64,000 nt of DNA, from positions 32,109-96,108 of the forward strand of contig CDMY01000368.1 in NCBI GenBank assembly GCA_001179505.1, given 5' to 3'. Shown here in pieces: positions 11,366 to 23,637 of the stretch. The first letter of the stretch is position 1, and every line of letters starts with the position of its first letter. The translations under genes and the position numbers were made by a program. A model generated the notes under the pieces. That model ran no database searches. It was not told the origin of the DNA and saw only the letters and a program-made list of their open reading frames with translations. The stretch comes from Vitrella brassicaformis (lineage: Eukaryota; Sar; Vitrellaceae).

Positions 11366-14300
11366 ATGCAGACGGAGATGTTCCCAGGCCATTCGACGCT
11401 GTTTGCCCTCCTCATCTGTGCTGTGCTGATTCCACATACAAGGGGTATATCCCACTCACAGTGCACCATAACAAACAGCACCAGAAATGTTTGCTTTTCG
11501 CCTGTGTGCATTTCATTGGCAGCTGTGTGTGGCGACGGCGTTCGGGGTGGGGACGACTGTGATGACGGGAATGAGGTTGACGGGGATGGCTGCTCGGGGG
11601 CGTGCACCATCGAGACCGGCTATGAGTGCGACCCCAACAGCAATCCATCCATGTGTGCCTCAACATGCGTTGGGGAGAGCGCCCTCATAGTCTGGAGCCC
11701 TCCCAATAGACGTTACAGCGGCAGCAATGTTCTCGACCCCGGAAAGCAGTACAAGGTGCCGAATAAGGAAGAATGTGCCCGTCTGTGCCTGTCGAGACAC
11801 GACTGTGCTGTTTTCGAGTGGAAGAGCCCGACCGACCTGTGCGCCATGGCTGGAACAAGCAACCTAGCGGACAACCCAGAGACGGCAACGTTCTCCGGTC
11901 GTAAGGTTTGTGTGGAGCAGTGCAGCGCTATCGATCGGCCTGAAGAGGAATGCTATAGTGAGCAAACACAACCGCCACAACCAGAGAGACACAGGTGTGT
12001 TGGGTGTGCCATTTGGTTGGTTTGTTGTGTGTGTAGGTTTTCCCTGCCGCATCGAGTGGGAGTGGCATATGGTGCCCAACTTTACCGGCTTTCACCAGCA
12101 CCCCTTCAGCTGCCAAGACGACGCCCTGGTGGGAGCCAAACTAATCCACGTTGGTACGTTTGTGTGGACTTACAGTGGCATCAAAGTGCCTGTATGTACA
12201 TGTATATATGAACGCATGTGCAGGCAGCGATGCCGCCTGGCAATATGAATGCTGCCCCCAGCCCAATCGGACGACTTTAAGCGATGAGACAGAGGCGTGG
12301 ACAGACGAAATCGGAGCATCAAGCTGGAAGGTGTATGTCCAAATGTTCAACCCGGACTCGCCCATCTCATGCCCCGACAACAGCGTACTCACAGGGATGC
12401 ACTTGAAGAAGCTTGACGGGCCAACCAGGACGCAGTGGGAGTAGGTGGGGGGCAGAGATGGTTCTTGAACTTCTTGCAACCCATTGACGTGCTGCGTGGG
12501 ACAAATGTGTTGATTCTCAGGTACAACTGCACGGATCTCACGGCCTACACCCAGACTCAGCGGGACAACATCTTCTGCCAGTGGCACTCCGTGGCCACCG
12601 GTGCTGGTCATGGCTCCATTTTTACGCGTAAGGCATTTGACGATTTACCCTCCCATTCAGCACGTTCTTGTTCCCTTTGTGCTGGTGGGTGGCTGAATGC
12701 AGCCGATTCCTGGCGTGAACTGGAACACGCGCCACTTTCGTGTGAAACTCATGAAGCCTTGAATTTTGTGAATATGACAGTCGATTGGCAATCAGGACCT
12801 GAATGTAAGTCAGTGAGAGAGCGGGCCGCGTGAGCTCTCCTTCCTTTTCTCTTTCTTTGATCTTTTTGTTTCTTTCTGCTTGTTCAGCCTCGTTTGATGT
12901 GACGTTTGACTACCGATGCTGCTCTGTCACCTTGTGTGGCGACGGATGGGTAGGACATGAAGAGATATGCGACGATGGGAATGTCGTCAATGATGACGGA
13001 TGCCGTGACAACTGCACTGTCGAGCCGGGATGGCTATGCCTTGTGCCAGGCAGCCCCTGCTGTAAGTCTGGGAAGAGAGACAGATCGATATCATTACAAT
13101 GGCTTGCATTCTTTGTATTTTTCTGAAGTTTCCGTGACGACAACGTCTTCCCCCACGCCGACACCCTCCCCCACCCCGACACCGTCCCCCACCCCGACAC
13201 CCCTTCCAACGGCGCCGCCAGTGGACGACTGCTACTGCTCGGAGGGATCCGGATGCGGTAAGCGCACCCGAAGGGGACAAAATTATGCTTCACTCGGGCT
13301 ATGACTGCTCTACTCTATAGACAACTCCGTCTGCAGTAACTGCAGGATTCGATTCGGTGACGTTCTCGAACGTTGCACGAGACTCGCGCTTACTTTGTTT
13401 TGTATTCAGACACTCCGGTTCGGTACGCCTGCTACGCCAATTGGACCTCCGACCAGTGTATGGAAGCCGGCGACAACTACACTTGGTGCGGCGGAGGTGA
13501 GCCATTCACCACGTGCCTATACCATCCATCCGCCTGATGTGTCAGGGACAGCTTCCCCTCCGGTTGTCACCACACCGCCCACCGAGGTCACGTCCCCGCC
13601 CACAAGCCCTCCCTCCTTCATCGACAATATCACAGACGACGACGTCGGCAAAATCAAGGTGACCACGGGTATACAATGCACAAGCCCTTCGACACTCACT
13701 CTCTCCATTGACGTCGCTTCTGACAACAGGAAGGGGATTCGCTCAATGACACGGAAGTGGGGAAGGCGATCGATGAGCTGCTGGAGGAGGAGGAGGACGC
13801 ACCGCCAATTGACTCTGTGGACGCCTTCGCCGATCGGCTGGTGCGTGCGATCCAAGTGGCCGCTGCGCTCAAGAACGCAAGCAGAGACAGCAGCCTTCCC
13901 AACGGCACCGAGGGAGACACCAAGGCGCAAAAGCGAGTGATAATGAGGGCACTACTCAAAGACCTCAACAAGGCACGACGACCAACATCCTCTTGCCAGA
14001 GCGTCTCTGTGCCACTCATCGTTCCACGTCGTGTATGGTGTCTCTCATTCAGGTGGCCACCGAGCGAGGACGTCTGGGTGACGTGTCGAGCAGCGGAAGT
14101 GAGGTGCTGCTGTCCGCCGCTACACTCGCCACAACCATCGAGGCCGCTGACGAGGCCGAGACCGACGAGATCGACGACACCGCAATGGCCGTCAACACAT
14201 TCGCCTCACTCGTCACTGTCTCGAGGCGCGCCATCGCACAGACCGACAACGCGACACCACAAGAGAAAGCCAAAGCCCTCAGTGGCGTCGGCCATTATCT

Positions 14301-17300
14301 TGATGCGGCCGCGGGCCTCTTCAGGCAGCTCAACCGCACGGCCAAGTCGCTACGGGCACCGAATCGACGGCTCAGTGGAGACGGAGCCACACCGACATAT
14401 AACGATATGGCGTGGGACATTCGCAACACGACGAGTCAACTGGGCGACAGCTTGGTGTCTCGCGTGGCTTTGCTCGAGGAGGGCAAGCGCAGCGTCGAAG
14501 TGGCGAGTGCCGAGGGCGGGACAAGCATGCGGGTGGCAACAAGGGACCAAGCTGACGAGGCCATGCTCTCGATGGGGACGGCCGAGCAGAGTGTGGCCGT
14601 CGGATTCCCATCAGCAGTAGACTCGTCGACCACCAACTGCGGCGGGCAAATGAACACCGCTGAGAGTGTGCAGCTGGTGTGGTGGTCCGACGACCCATTC
14701 CAATATGCCTCCAGTGATGAGCAGCAAGACCCCGCCAACGTGACGACCAACAACACACTCACACGTGCCGCTGCACAAGGCACATTCACCATCTCGGTAC
14801 GCAAGTGAGACGCATCCATCCGTGCCTCCATTCAAGGCCCTTGTCTGCCTCTGCCTCCATTTGTGTGTGCGTGTTCGTACCATTAGGGCCGTCGGTGCGG
14901 TAGCGACATGCAGCTGAGGGCGTCGGCGGGCGGCGAGCCATTTCGCATTTTCCTGCCCCGGCCGCCTTCCCATCAGCTGAGGAGGTCTCTGCAGCAGACG
15001 GCCAACGGCAACATGACAGTGGTCGTCGAGGACGCCTGTGGATTCTGGAACGACACAACAACGCAATGGGACACACAGGGTGGGTGGGTGGGTCGATGAG
15101 CGAGCCAGCAACTTACAGCAGTGGCCGTCTTGTGCTGACAGGCTGTCGTGTGAATGAGGTGCTGTCCAACAGCAGCACGCTGTGCTGCGAGTGTGACCAT
15201 CTCACTGACTTCGGCAGCGTCTTCAGGTGACACACCCTCAATGAGTCACTCACCGCACATATATACAGAGATATGTGCGTGCATACTGCAGGAGTGTGAT
15301 AGTTGACAGCAGCATAGCGGATGTCTTGGGTGGTGCCGATGAATCGCTCAAGAGGATTGGCGACATCACCGCAATTGTGCAGAACGTCGCCGGCATCTTC
15401 GTTTTCATCATGATTGCCATCCATCTCGTCTGCCTCGCCGTCTCCATCTACTTCGACTGCAAACACCCGTACCAATGCATTCAAGCAGACAGACAGACAG
15501 ACAGACAGACAATGACAGCAGTACTTACAGGGCTCGCTAACACACCCTGCTGTGGTGTGTGCAGCATCACCAATGAAATCCTCTTGGACATCTGGATGAC
15601 GGACCCACTTCTGGTGAGTGTACGGAAGACATTCGCCTCATGGCATAGATTCGCATCCTTCTATGCGGCTCACAGGATGCTCGACACACTGCGGTCAGCA
15701 CTGGAGGATTCCATCAACCGGGTCAATCTTGTGTTGCCCCTGTTTGTCCTCCTTCGTTGCTTGCGTGCCCATGCCCGTGCGCAGCGTACGCGTCTGCAGA
15801 AGGTCAGCAGGGACTGTTGGAAGGTTGGCCGTCTGTATGTGTGTGTGCATGTGCAGGGGATACATCAATGCAGCCGGAGGGCGTACCACCCCTTCTGGTG
15901 CGACTTCCTGGTGTGCCGCATCGTCGGCGGCTGCTGGCTCTTCTGCAAGCGAAGGGAGCCGACTGTCCACCTCCAGGAGCTCCGGACACTCAGACAAGTC
16001 AGACAAGAGCTTTTGCACGAGCCGCCGAAGCAGCGACCCCGCGAGGACAGTCTCGTCGCCATCGAGCAGGCAAAGCCTCCAGTGGTGAGCAACATGCCGA
16101 GTTCTACTGACAAGAAGCCATGGTAAAAATGGGGGAGGCAGAGAACGATGTACATCCATTGCGTACTCTCGCTCTTGCATCAGGTCGGATGGAGCAAGAG
16201 TGCGCCGCTTCTCTCTGTCGACTGCCTTGACGGGACATCAAGCGGACACGGCGCAAACAGACAGCAAGAGCCTACGATACCGAGTGCAGGAAGCCTTACC
16301 CAGCTTGACCGATTTCATCAAGTATGCATTCGTCAAGAAACAGCAAGAAAACAGCCCGAGTTCCCGCTTTGAGGTCAAGAAAACGGCGACGGACCTCAGT
16401 GTCTCGGGCCCTTTACCCAAGCAGGACCCCAATTGGAGCGTCATGCCTCAGTCGCCGCTCTCTCTAGCCGGCGACGAACCATCAGGCACATACGGTGCGT
16501 CGTCGCCGGCGCGTAGGCGGGCGAGTGTTCAGAGTGTAGATTCACAGGTCAGCGAAGACCACAAGTCTGAGAACGAAGAGCGGGGACCACAGCAAGGGCC
16601 CAGAGGTCTATCGTTTGCGCCGTCCGTGGGCGCCCAAGTACACAGCCCACGCACAGGGTCAATCTCAGTCTGTCTATGTGCACACCCCCTCTGTTCTGCA
16701 CCATCAGATGGACGCCAGAGGGATGCAGATATTTCAGCAGCTGATGAGAGAAGAGAAGAGAAATACTGTCAACCTCGTCAAGTGAGGGCCCTGCCTTTGT
16801 CAGTCGCAATGTGCCTGCTACCAATTGCCTGTCCTCGCAGGAGTGGTGTGTTGAAAGAGGCATTGAGGCAGAGACTTCTCCTCGAACTCCAGCGGCAGCA
16901 GGCGGGAGCCGTCTTGATTCAACGGCACTGGCGTGCCCTTCTTACCCGCAAGAAAGGACAGAAGGCCTCGACGCAGTTGAAGGAAGGGGAGCAGGTTCCT
17001 GATATTGAAGACACGCCCTCGGCAAAGCTGTTCGGCCGTCCTCAGAAGAAGGGCACCATCGAAATGGAGGACGAGAGGCAGGGCCAGATGCAGCCGGAGG
17101 AAGGGGAAGAGGAAGTACCGCAAGACGAACGCAAGCACCGGAAGGGATTTGAGGATGTTGCTGCTCCGGCCTCCGACTCTGCCCAGTCACCTGCCAGCCT
17201 GACGAGCCGCTTTCAGACAATGGTCGACTCGGAGGGCTCACCTACCCACACAAACACACAGGAAGAGGAGGATGAGGAGGACGATAACGCCGATGACCTG

Positions 17301-18923
17301 TCACCCAAGCTGCAGAAGGGCCAGACTATTCCGATTGCTGACGCCTTGGGCCACCAGCAGCAGAGGGAGGTGAAGCTTATGGTCGATGACGGAAAGAAGA
17401 GGCCCGCTCACAAGGTGATGCAGGGGAAGGCTGCCGCTCCGCGTCGCAAGAGCGTGACGGAGTTGTGGGGCGATCTGAACATTGAGGTGGACATGATGGT
17501 GACGCGGACGATGAGGAGGGTCGAGTATATCGAATGGGGGCCGACCAAGATGTTCAAAGAGGTCGTCAGGCGAGACCATCCGATAATGAAGCTCTTCATC
17601 CTCAATCCAGCGTACGCACCAGACTCCTTGGGGCACACAATTGCACACGAAGATGAGTGGATGACACACGTGTCTCCTCCCGTCTCAATGCAGGTATACT
17701 GCCGTTCAGCGCGTTTTCTTCTTCGGCAGCATCAGTCTGGGGATACTGACAATGTGCGCCGTCTTCTTCGACCGCACACGCATGACTGGCGAGGGTACCG
17801 AGAACGTGCTGCTGTCCTTCCAGACTTCGGACATCGCCTGGAAGCTCACCCTGCGGCAGATCGCCGTGCTCATCTGGTCTATCATCCTCGCCAAACCGGT
17901 GGGCCACTTCAGTGCAGCCTTGCCCATACACGCCCCTTCTGTCCTGTCTGTTGTATGATGTCCGTCGCAGGTACCCATCGTGCTCATCCTCCTCTTCAGG
18001 AAGACTGTGCCTCACATCAGACCCTCACCCACACGAATCGGTGAGCGTCTCGCAGGAGGCATACATTTGAGACAGTTTTGCCTGCTCTCCACATGCGTCT
18101 GCAGCAGACTACGACGTGCCCGCGGGTAAGAGTTTCTTCCTTGCCAAACGTACTAGTACAAGCTTCGCCAAGAGTGGGCGCCGCATTGCAGAAATCACTG
18201 GCCGCCACTCAGGTGGGTGGGCAATATCCTGCCCTGCTCGGCGTGATGCATGGTGTACTCTTTGTGTCTTCAGGCCACTTCCCGCTTGAAAAGAAGACGG
18301 CCGTGCTAACACGATGGCGGGTGAAAGCGAGGATCGGCGTGGCCATTGCCCTTATCTACTGGTTTGTGTGCGCCTCCTTCCTGGTGTTATTCGCCTTCTC
18401 TGAGCGGCTGGAGCAGCACGACAATCGACCCTCGTACATCATATATCAAGACTTCGTGTTGGCATGCTCAGGTAGGTTGCATGGCACAGCCACTGAGGGA
18501 GAGAGAAAGACATCTATCACCGTGGTGGCATTTTTTGTCGCAGTCGAAACCCTCAATACCTTCATCCTGCAGCCGATCATCAACTTCATCCTGTTGTCTC
18601 TGCTGCTCATGGCAATCCTGCGCATCGGCTTCTGCGACTGGATCGTTTGGATGATGCCCCACTGGTAAGCGAGCGACACAAGGCAGACGGCGATTGCCCG
18701 CCTACGCCATCCGTGCGCATGAGGGATGCTATCTATCTATCATATCTATCTATATGATTCGGTCAGGTTCGACTTCACCCACGTGCATGCGGTGTCTCTG
18801 CATGAGCTGACCATCCAACTGCAGGCCATCACTGACACACAGGAGCTCACGCGGGGCATCCTGGGGTTTGCTGGATTAAACATTGACAGCATTGGATTCG
18901 TCCAGGACGTTTTCTCATTCTGA
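11366..18923 (+). CDS. Polycystin-1/adhesion-receptor-like membrane protein with DUF4215, PAN and GPS motifs
   Basis: An N-terminal signal peptide (LFALLICAVLIPHTRG) is followed by a DUF4215-type Cys repeat (CGDGVRGGDDCDDGNEVDGD, about 11527) and a PAN/Apple-like segment (KEECARLCLSRHDCAVFEW, about 11765). A Cys-rich region and a second DUF4215 repeat (about 12935-13040) come next, then a Thr/Pro linker (13140-13220) and a long helical/beta region (13620-14800) like the REJ/GAIN zone. At about 15045-15235 is a GPS motif, CGFWN...WD, then GC, then STLCCECDHLTDFGS, where GAIN proteins cut themselves. TM1 follows (15390-15465), then a roughly 2 kb cytosolic loop with an IQ calmodulin-binding motif (GAVLIQRHWRALLTRK, about 16905) and acidic low complexity. 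Further TM helices lie at 17700-17760, 17850-18000, 18320-18400 and 18540-18640. This is the plan of PKD1-family proteins, but no PLAT domain is seen after TM1. Exon borders in the loop are approximate. Confidence 0.7.
15045..15235 (+). other. GPS (GAIN autoproteolysis) motif coding segment
   Basis: Two exons joined across an intron near 15080-15140 encode the paired Trp and four-Cys pattern of a GPCR proteolysis site, ending in CDHLTDFGS. In adhesion GPCRs and polycystins, cleavage falls between the residue before a Thr/Ser and that residue, next to the second half of this motif. Here the sequence at that place is HLTDF, so the nucleophile is probably the Thr. Confidence 0.7.
15485..15511 (+). 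repeat. GACA microsatellite in an intron
   Basis: About six perfect CAGA/GACA units lie in an intron of the GPS gene, just after TM1. Similar tracts recur at 22494-22510, 24960-24995, 40950-40985 and 53466-53490. Confidence 0.8.
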
Positions 18924-19329
18924 CTATGGTGCTGTCTGTGGTTCTGTGCACTTTCTCTCTCTGTGGAGCGTAATTCTGTGTGTCTTAAGTGCTTTGGGTG
19001 ATGAAGAGTTTGTTGCGGAATCAACAGTAAGGACATGTCCTGGACAGTGTTTTTTGGGTTTTCTAGGATCGACCGGGATGGCTTATCGCTCTTGGTTTGA
19101 CACGTGTGCAAGGGCTTGTCCCAATGCCGTCCCCGGTTGGTACATTGTACTGTATATGCGTGTCATTTTGGAAAGATAGTGTGTCTTCTTCCTATGATGC
19201 ACCGGAATGAATGCAGGCAGTGTAAGTCGGCATTTGCGCAGGCGTGTGGCCATGCGACGCGGAGAAGTGAAAAATTGACAACTAGCGGCCTTCCGCCGAA
19301 TGTGCACCGACAAATGACACCATCAACTC
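18924..19329. other. Tandem intergenic spacer
   Basis: This stretch separates the stop of the GPS gene from the first plausible exon of the PP2C-like gene. It has few repeats and no supported gene. It probably contains the 3' untranslated region of the first gene and the promoter of the second. Confidence 0.4.
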
Positions 19330-22300
19330 ATGCATTGCAAGTCGCCGCTTCAGCAACACGTTCTACAGTATCTGATGTGCCGTCTGTCAAGTCCATCAAG
19401 CCCTCGCCGTCCGTATTTCCCCCTGCCTTCGGATCGTCGACAGACTTTTGAGCTCGCAAGTTTCCTCCCCAACTCACTTAGGAAGAAAAGTGGGCCTCAT
19501 TCATCATTGAAGCGTTCCCAGCGTTTCCTCGACTGGATCTTTCCACTGGATCTCCCATTGACGAGCGTCACGAGAAGATCTCTGCAGCCCAGCCCTGCCA
19601 CACCTGCCAGCAAGCAGGCCCGTGCCGAGCGCGTGAACAAGGTCGCCCAGCAACGTGGTGGGACGATGACGAGACTGCAGCACGTTGCGACGTACCGTTT
19701 CTCATTGTATCCATTGTTTTCTGTGCTGCAGAATCGGCTGTGTGTGGCTGTGCTGTGTGAGGTGTGTGGGTATCGATGTCGGTGCGTCGGGTGGTCCGTT
19801 TCGTCCTCTGGTGCAGCAACCAGCCGCGCCAGAAACTGATCCGTATGGGACTGCAAGGCTCTGGAGGTGAGCACAGATGTGGTGTGGTGTCCTGTCATCC
19901 TCTCGTGGCTGGCTTGATTCTCCCGTTCAGTCGCACTGGCGGCGTACATGGGTATGGATTTCCTTTATGCGACTGACGTCCGCCCCATGGCCCCGCAGGC
20001 AATCGCTGAGCACCTGAAGGCGGGGTCCGTGCAGGCGTGCACGCCCGAAGGAGTGAGGGGCTACTTCACCACCTTCAGAGCGGCGCCCAAGGGCGAGCCG
20101 ACGGACCAGGTGGCGATTGATGCTGAGAACGGGATCTTCACGATCTTCGACGGCACCAATGGGTCGCTGTGCGCCAAGTTCCTCAAGGACAACTTCCTGG
20201 ACATTCTGCGCTTCGATCTCTACCGCATGTTCTCGCCCGTATTCAACAAGAGGAGACGACGGAACACAGAGGAAGCAGAGGGAGATAACGGCTCCACCAT
20301 CCCCCGGTCGACGGCGGCTTCCCACGTCAACAAGGGGTGGCTCAACTTCTCGGGCAGCGAGCTCATCTTCGAGGTGCCCTTTGGCCTCCAGGCCAAGTGG
20401 ATCGACGCCATCAGCAACAGCTTCTACGTCGCTGAGCGGATGTTCTTCCTCAGGAACGAACACCGCGGCTCGTCCGTCGACGACCACCTGTCGGGCGCCA
20501 GCGTCGCCTCGGCCATCGTCACGCCCATCGGCCTCGTTGTTGCAAACATTGGCGAGACCGTCAGTGTCCTTGGGGCCGTCAGAAAGACAGCAAACAATGC
20601 CGGTACGCAACCAAACGGATAGCAAAGGAGTGCGGGTGGACGGCTGGGTAGCTGCGTGTTTGTGCCGGTGAGTGTGTGTGTGCTGCAGTGCAACCCCCTG
20701 AATCGATGCGCGGAATCCCCGTGGGCGACCATGAGAGGCTTGATTCGTTCCAGATGACAGCTCGGCACACGTGCGACAGTGTCAGCGAGAGGAAGCGCAT
20801 CGCGGGCAGCCACCAGCACCGGCAGATTTACAGAGACATGTTCTACAACAGGGGGCTACTCAAAGGACAGCTGCGCATCACCAGGGCCATCGGCTCGTAC
20901 CACCTGAAGGTCTGTCGAGCAGTGGCAGAGAGCACTGTCCATGGATGTGTGGGCCTGACCTGATTGGTGCATCCTGCCGTCAATTGTACCTTGTGTGTCG
21001 ACCATCAGGACACGAACATTTGGGAGCGTCTGCCTGAAAAGCACCCAAAGCTTTACAAGTTCCCTCCCGTCCAGCCATATGTCATCTGCATGCCGGTAAG
21101 TAGCGCCTGACACACACACAACAGGGAGGGGACACAGAGGACGATCAATCATCCATGCGTCTGTCCTGTGTGTGTGTGTTTCCTCAGGAATACTGCCTAC
21201 AGGTAAAGGGACATCGGGAAGGTACAACAAAAAACAGTGCAACCACAGGTAGACGAGATGCCGTCCTTGCTTTGGTTCAGCAATACTTTCCCGAAGTCAA
21301 GTTCATGCTCATGGGTAAGTGGGCAGCCAACGCCCCGCCCCATCCATGTGATGTTGGCGCTAGCTGAATGTTTGTTTCCTCGTTAACCGTTCACTCATTC
21401 AGGCTCGAGTGGGTTTTGGCAGCTGGTGGACAAGGACGAGGCAGTCAAGGCGACGTACCAGTTCCTGGAGGCCGAAAAGCAGGCCAGACAGGACCTCATC
21501 AACCAACAAACACAAACCATACCACAACCCGCCGTGGTAACAAACACCACACATCCATCCGCGCACACATATCATGGATCTTCGTATGGCACTGCTCGTC
21601 TCGTCTCGTGTGTGTCGTGTCAGGTCACCACCCCGGCAGCAGCACCAGATGTGTCCCCTGAGCCGCCTTCACAGCAAGAGAAGGAGGCCGACGACACAGT
21701 GGGTGTGGTGCCCTCGCCCCTCGCCGGATCGCTGGTGGCCCGCCTGCAGCACATGCTCTTCTCACGCACCACAGCCACACCGGCATACGCACAGGAAAGC
21801 AGCGGCGCGGCCAGCGAGCCTGGGCCGAAGAAACACAATGAAGAGGCCAAGGCGAGCGACGTCTTGCAGCCGACGATTGAGCAACCAATGGTAAGCCAGA
21901 GGGAGGGAACAAAGGCTGGTCCGTCCGTCCGTCCGTCCGTCCGTCGATGATGGACGCCAATGAGTGTGGGTGGATGCGGGGCATGCATGTTGATGGGTGA
22001 ATGAATGGTCAGGGTATGGATGTGTCGACCTACCTGATGCGCAAGGCCCTCTCCGTAGCCGCCAAACGAAACCAGTAAGTGAGACAGCCACCCACCCACC
22101 AATCAGCTCCTGTTGTCTTGTATGTGTCATCTATCTGTTGCTTGGTCCATCCATCGATCCATCGATGGATCGATGTGTCAGGATGATGCATCTGAACGCC
22201 CAGGTGTTTGAGGACTGCCTCCCCACGGTGGCCACCCGGGGTCTGCAGAAACACTTCAACAAATACGGACTGCCATACCCCGCTTGCGAAGAACGACTGC

Positions 22301-22998
22301 TCTCAAAGTGGGTGGATAGGATAGGCTATGTATCTTCCGCCGTACTACTATGTGTCCGCTCCTCTCTCTCTCCGTACGTGTGATTGTGTGTATAGCCTGA
22401 TCAAGACGCACCGCAGGCGGACCAATCGGGACCTCCACCCACTGCCGTCCACTACAGAAGTCCTCAACGACGGTATGTACGTCTATCTATCAGACAGACA
22501 GACAGACAGGCAGCCACACAGACCGATGGATGGATGGCTGTGGTGTGGTGTGGATTGGTTCAGATGTGACAGTGGGTGTGCTGGTGCTGCCCAGCAAACT
22601 CAGCCGCACCCCTCCCAAAAACAGGTCAGTGGGCTACCCTTGACACGGACTGACTGGCAGAGCAGAGGACCCATCCCATCCCATTCATCAGCTGGCTCTC
22701 CCCCTTGTCTGTGTGCAGGTTTGCCGATCCCTCTATGGGTCCGCCTGCGATCGCGCCTGCCGTCAAGGAGTTGGAGGCCGACATTCCCAAGTCCATGCCA
22801 GCGCCCGCCAATGAAGGCAGATGGAACATACCCATGGCGTACGCCAAAACACAGACAGATAGACAGAAACGGTTTCTGCTCTCTCCATACACACAACAAA
22901 CATGTTGTGTGCATGTGTGTGTGTGTGTGTATGTGTATCTCAGTGACAGGCAGTGGTGGGATATCTCGCCCATCCACAACTACAGCCCCGGTAGCTAA
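19330..22998 (+). CDS. PP2C-fold protein, predicted pseudophosphatase
   Basis: The PPM/PP2C fold is recognised from its ordered motifs. FTIFDGTNGS (about 20140) stands where active enzymes have DGHGG. ANIGETVSVL (about 20545) replaces ANVGDS, ITRAIGSYHL (about 20880) replaces SRAFGD, GSSGFWQLVDKDEAV (about 21410) replaces SDGLWDV, and NDDVTVGVLVLP (about 22570) replaces the final DN motif. Most metal-coordinating Asp residues are therefore changed, and phosphatase activity is unlikely. A Glu/Pro-rich insert lies at 21620-21890. The stop follows NYSPGS at 22998. The 5' end is uncertain: an ORF from 19330 with basic, Ser-rich content is one candidate, and the first firmly supported exon ends near 19866. 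The likely role is regulatory binding, as in other PP2C pseudophosphatases such as TAB1, but no partner can be named. Confidence 0.6.
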
Positions 22999-23637
22999 GT
23001 GGGTGTGTGTGGATGGGATGGGTGTGTTCGGAGTTAGTGAGGCTGAGTGGCGTCAGTGACAGTCAGTCATTGGTCGGCGTCCAAGTCCGGCAGTTTGGTG
23101 AGGGTGTTGGTTTGTAGTCTATGTAATGCTCCTGCCCCTCCACAGACAGGCAGGCAGGTTTCCCTTCGTGGAGGGGGTGGATTTAATGATAACCATGATC
23201 TGACTATCGACATTCTCGGCACGGAGGATTCCATCCATCCATCCGTCCACTTGATCATCCAATCCACTCACTGCAGCACTGCAGTGCACACATTCGTTCG
23301 TCGGTCAACCGCAACAATCACATGCCTCCCTGCCTGCCTCCCTGGCTGGCTAGGCCGGCCTCTCCTTCTCTCCGCTGGCTGTGTGCATGCACGTATGTAC
23401 GCGTGTGTGAGTCGGTCCATGCATCCCATCTATCAGGCGGGTCGCATTTGTGAGTTTATGGCCTCAGGCATCCCATCCACCATCAAAGGGATTGTCGACT
23501 GACCCTGGTGGAGATCGGCCCTGATGTGATTGATGTACAGTCACACACAGAGACAGACACACAGACGTGCGCATCGATCGCATCATGCCCAGCGTTGGTT
23601 GATCCCTTGTCATGTCACCCAACCTCCCTCCCTTTTT
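22999..23637. other. Convergent intergenic region, repeat-rich
   Basis: This lies between two convergent stop codons. It holds ATCC and CTGC-rich short repeats (for example 23228-23250 and 23325-23350) and no supported coding exon. It probably contains both 3' untranslated regions. Confidence 0.45.
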
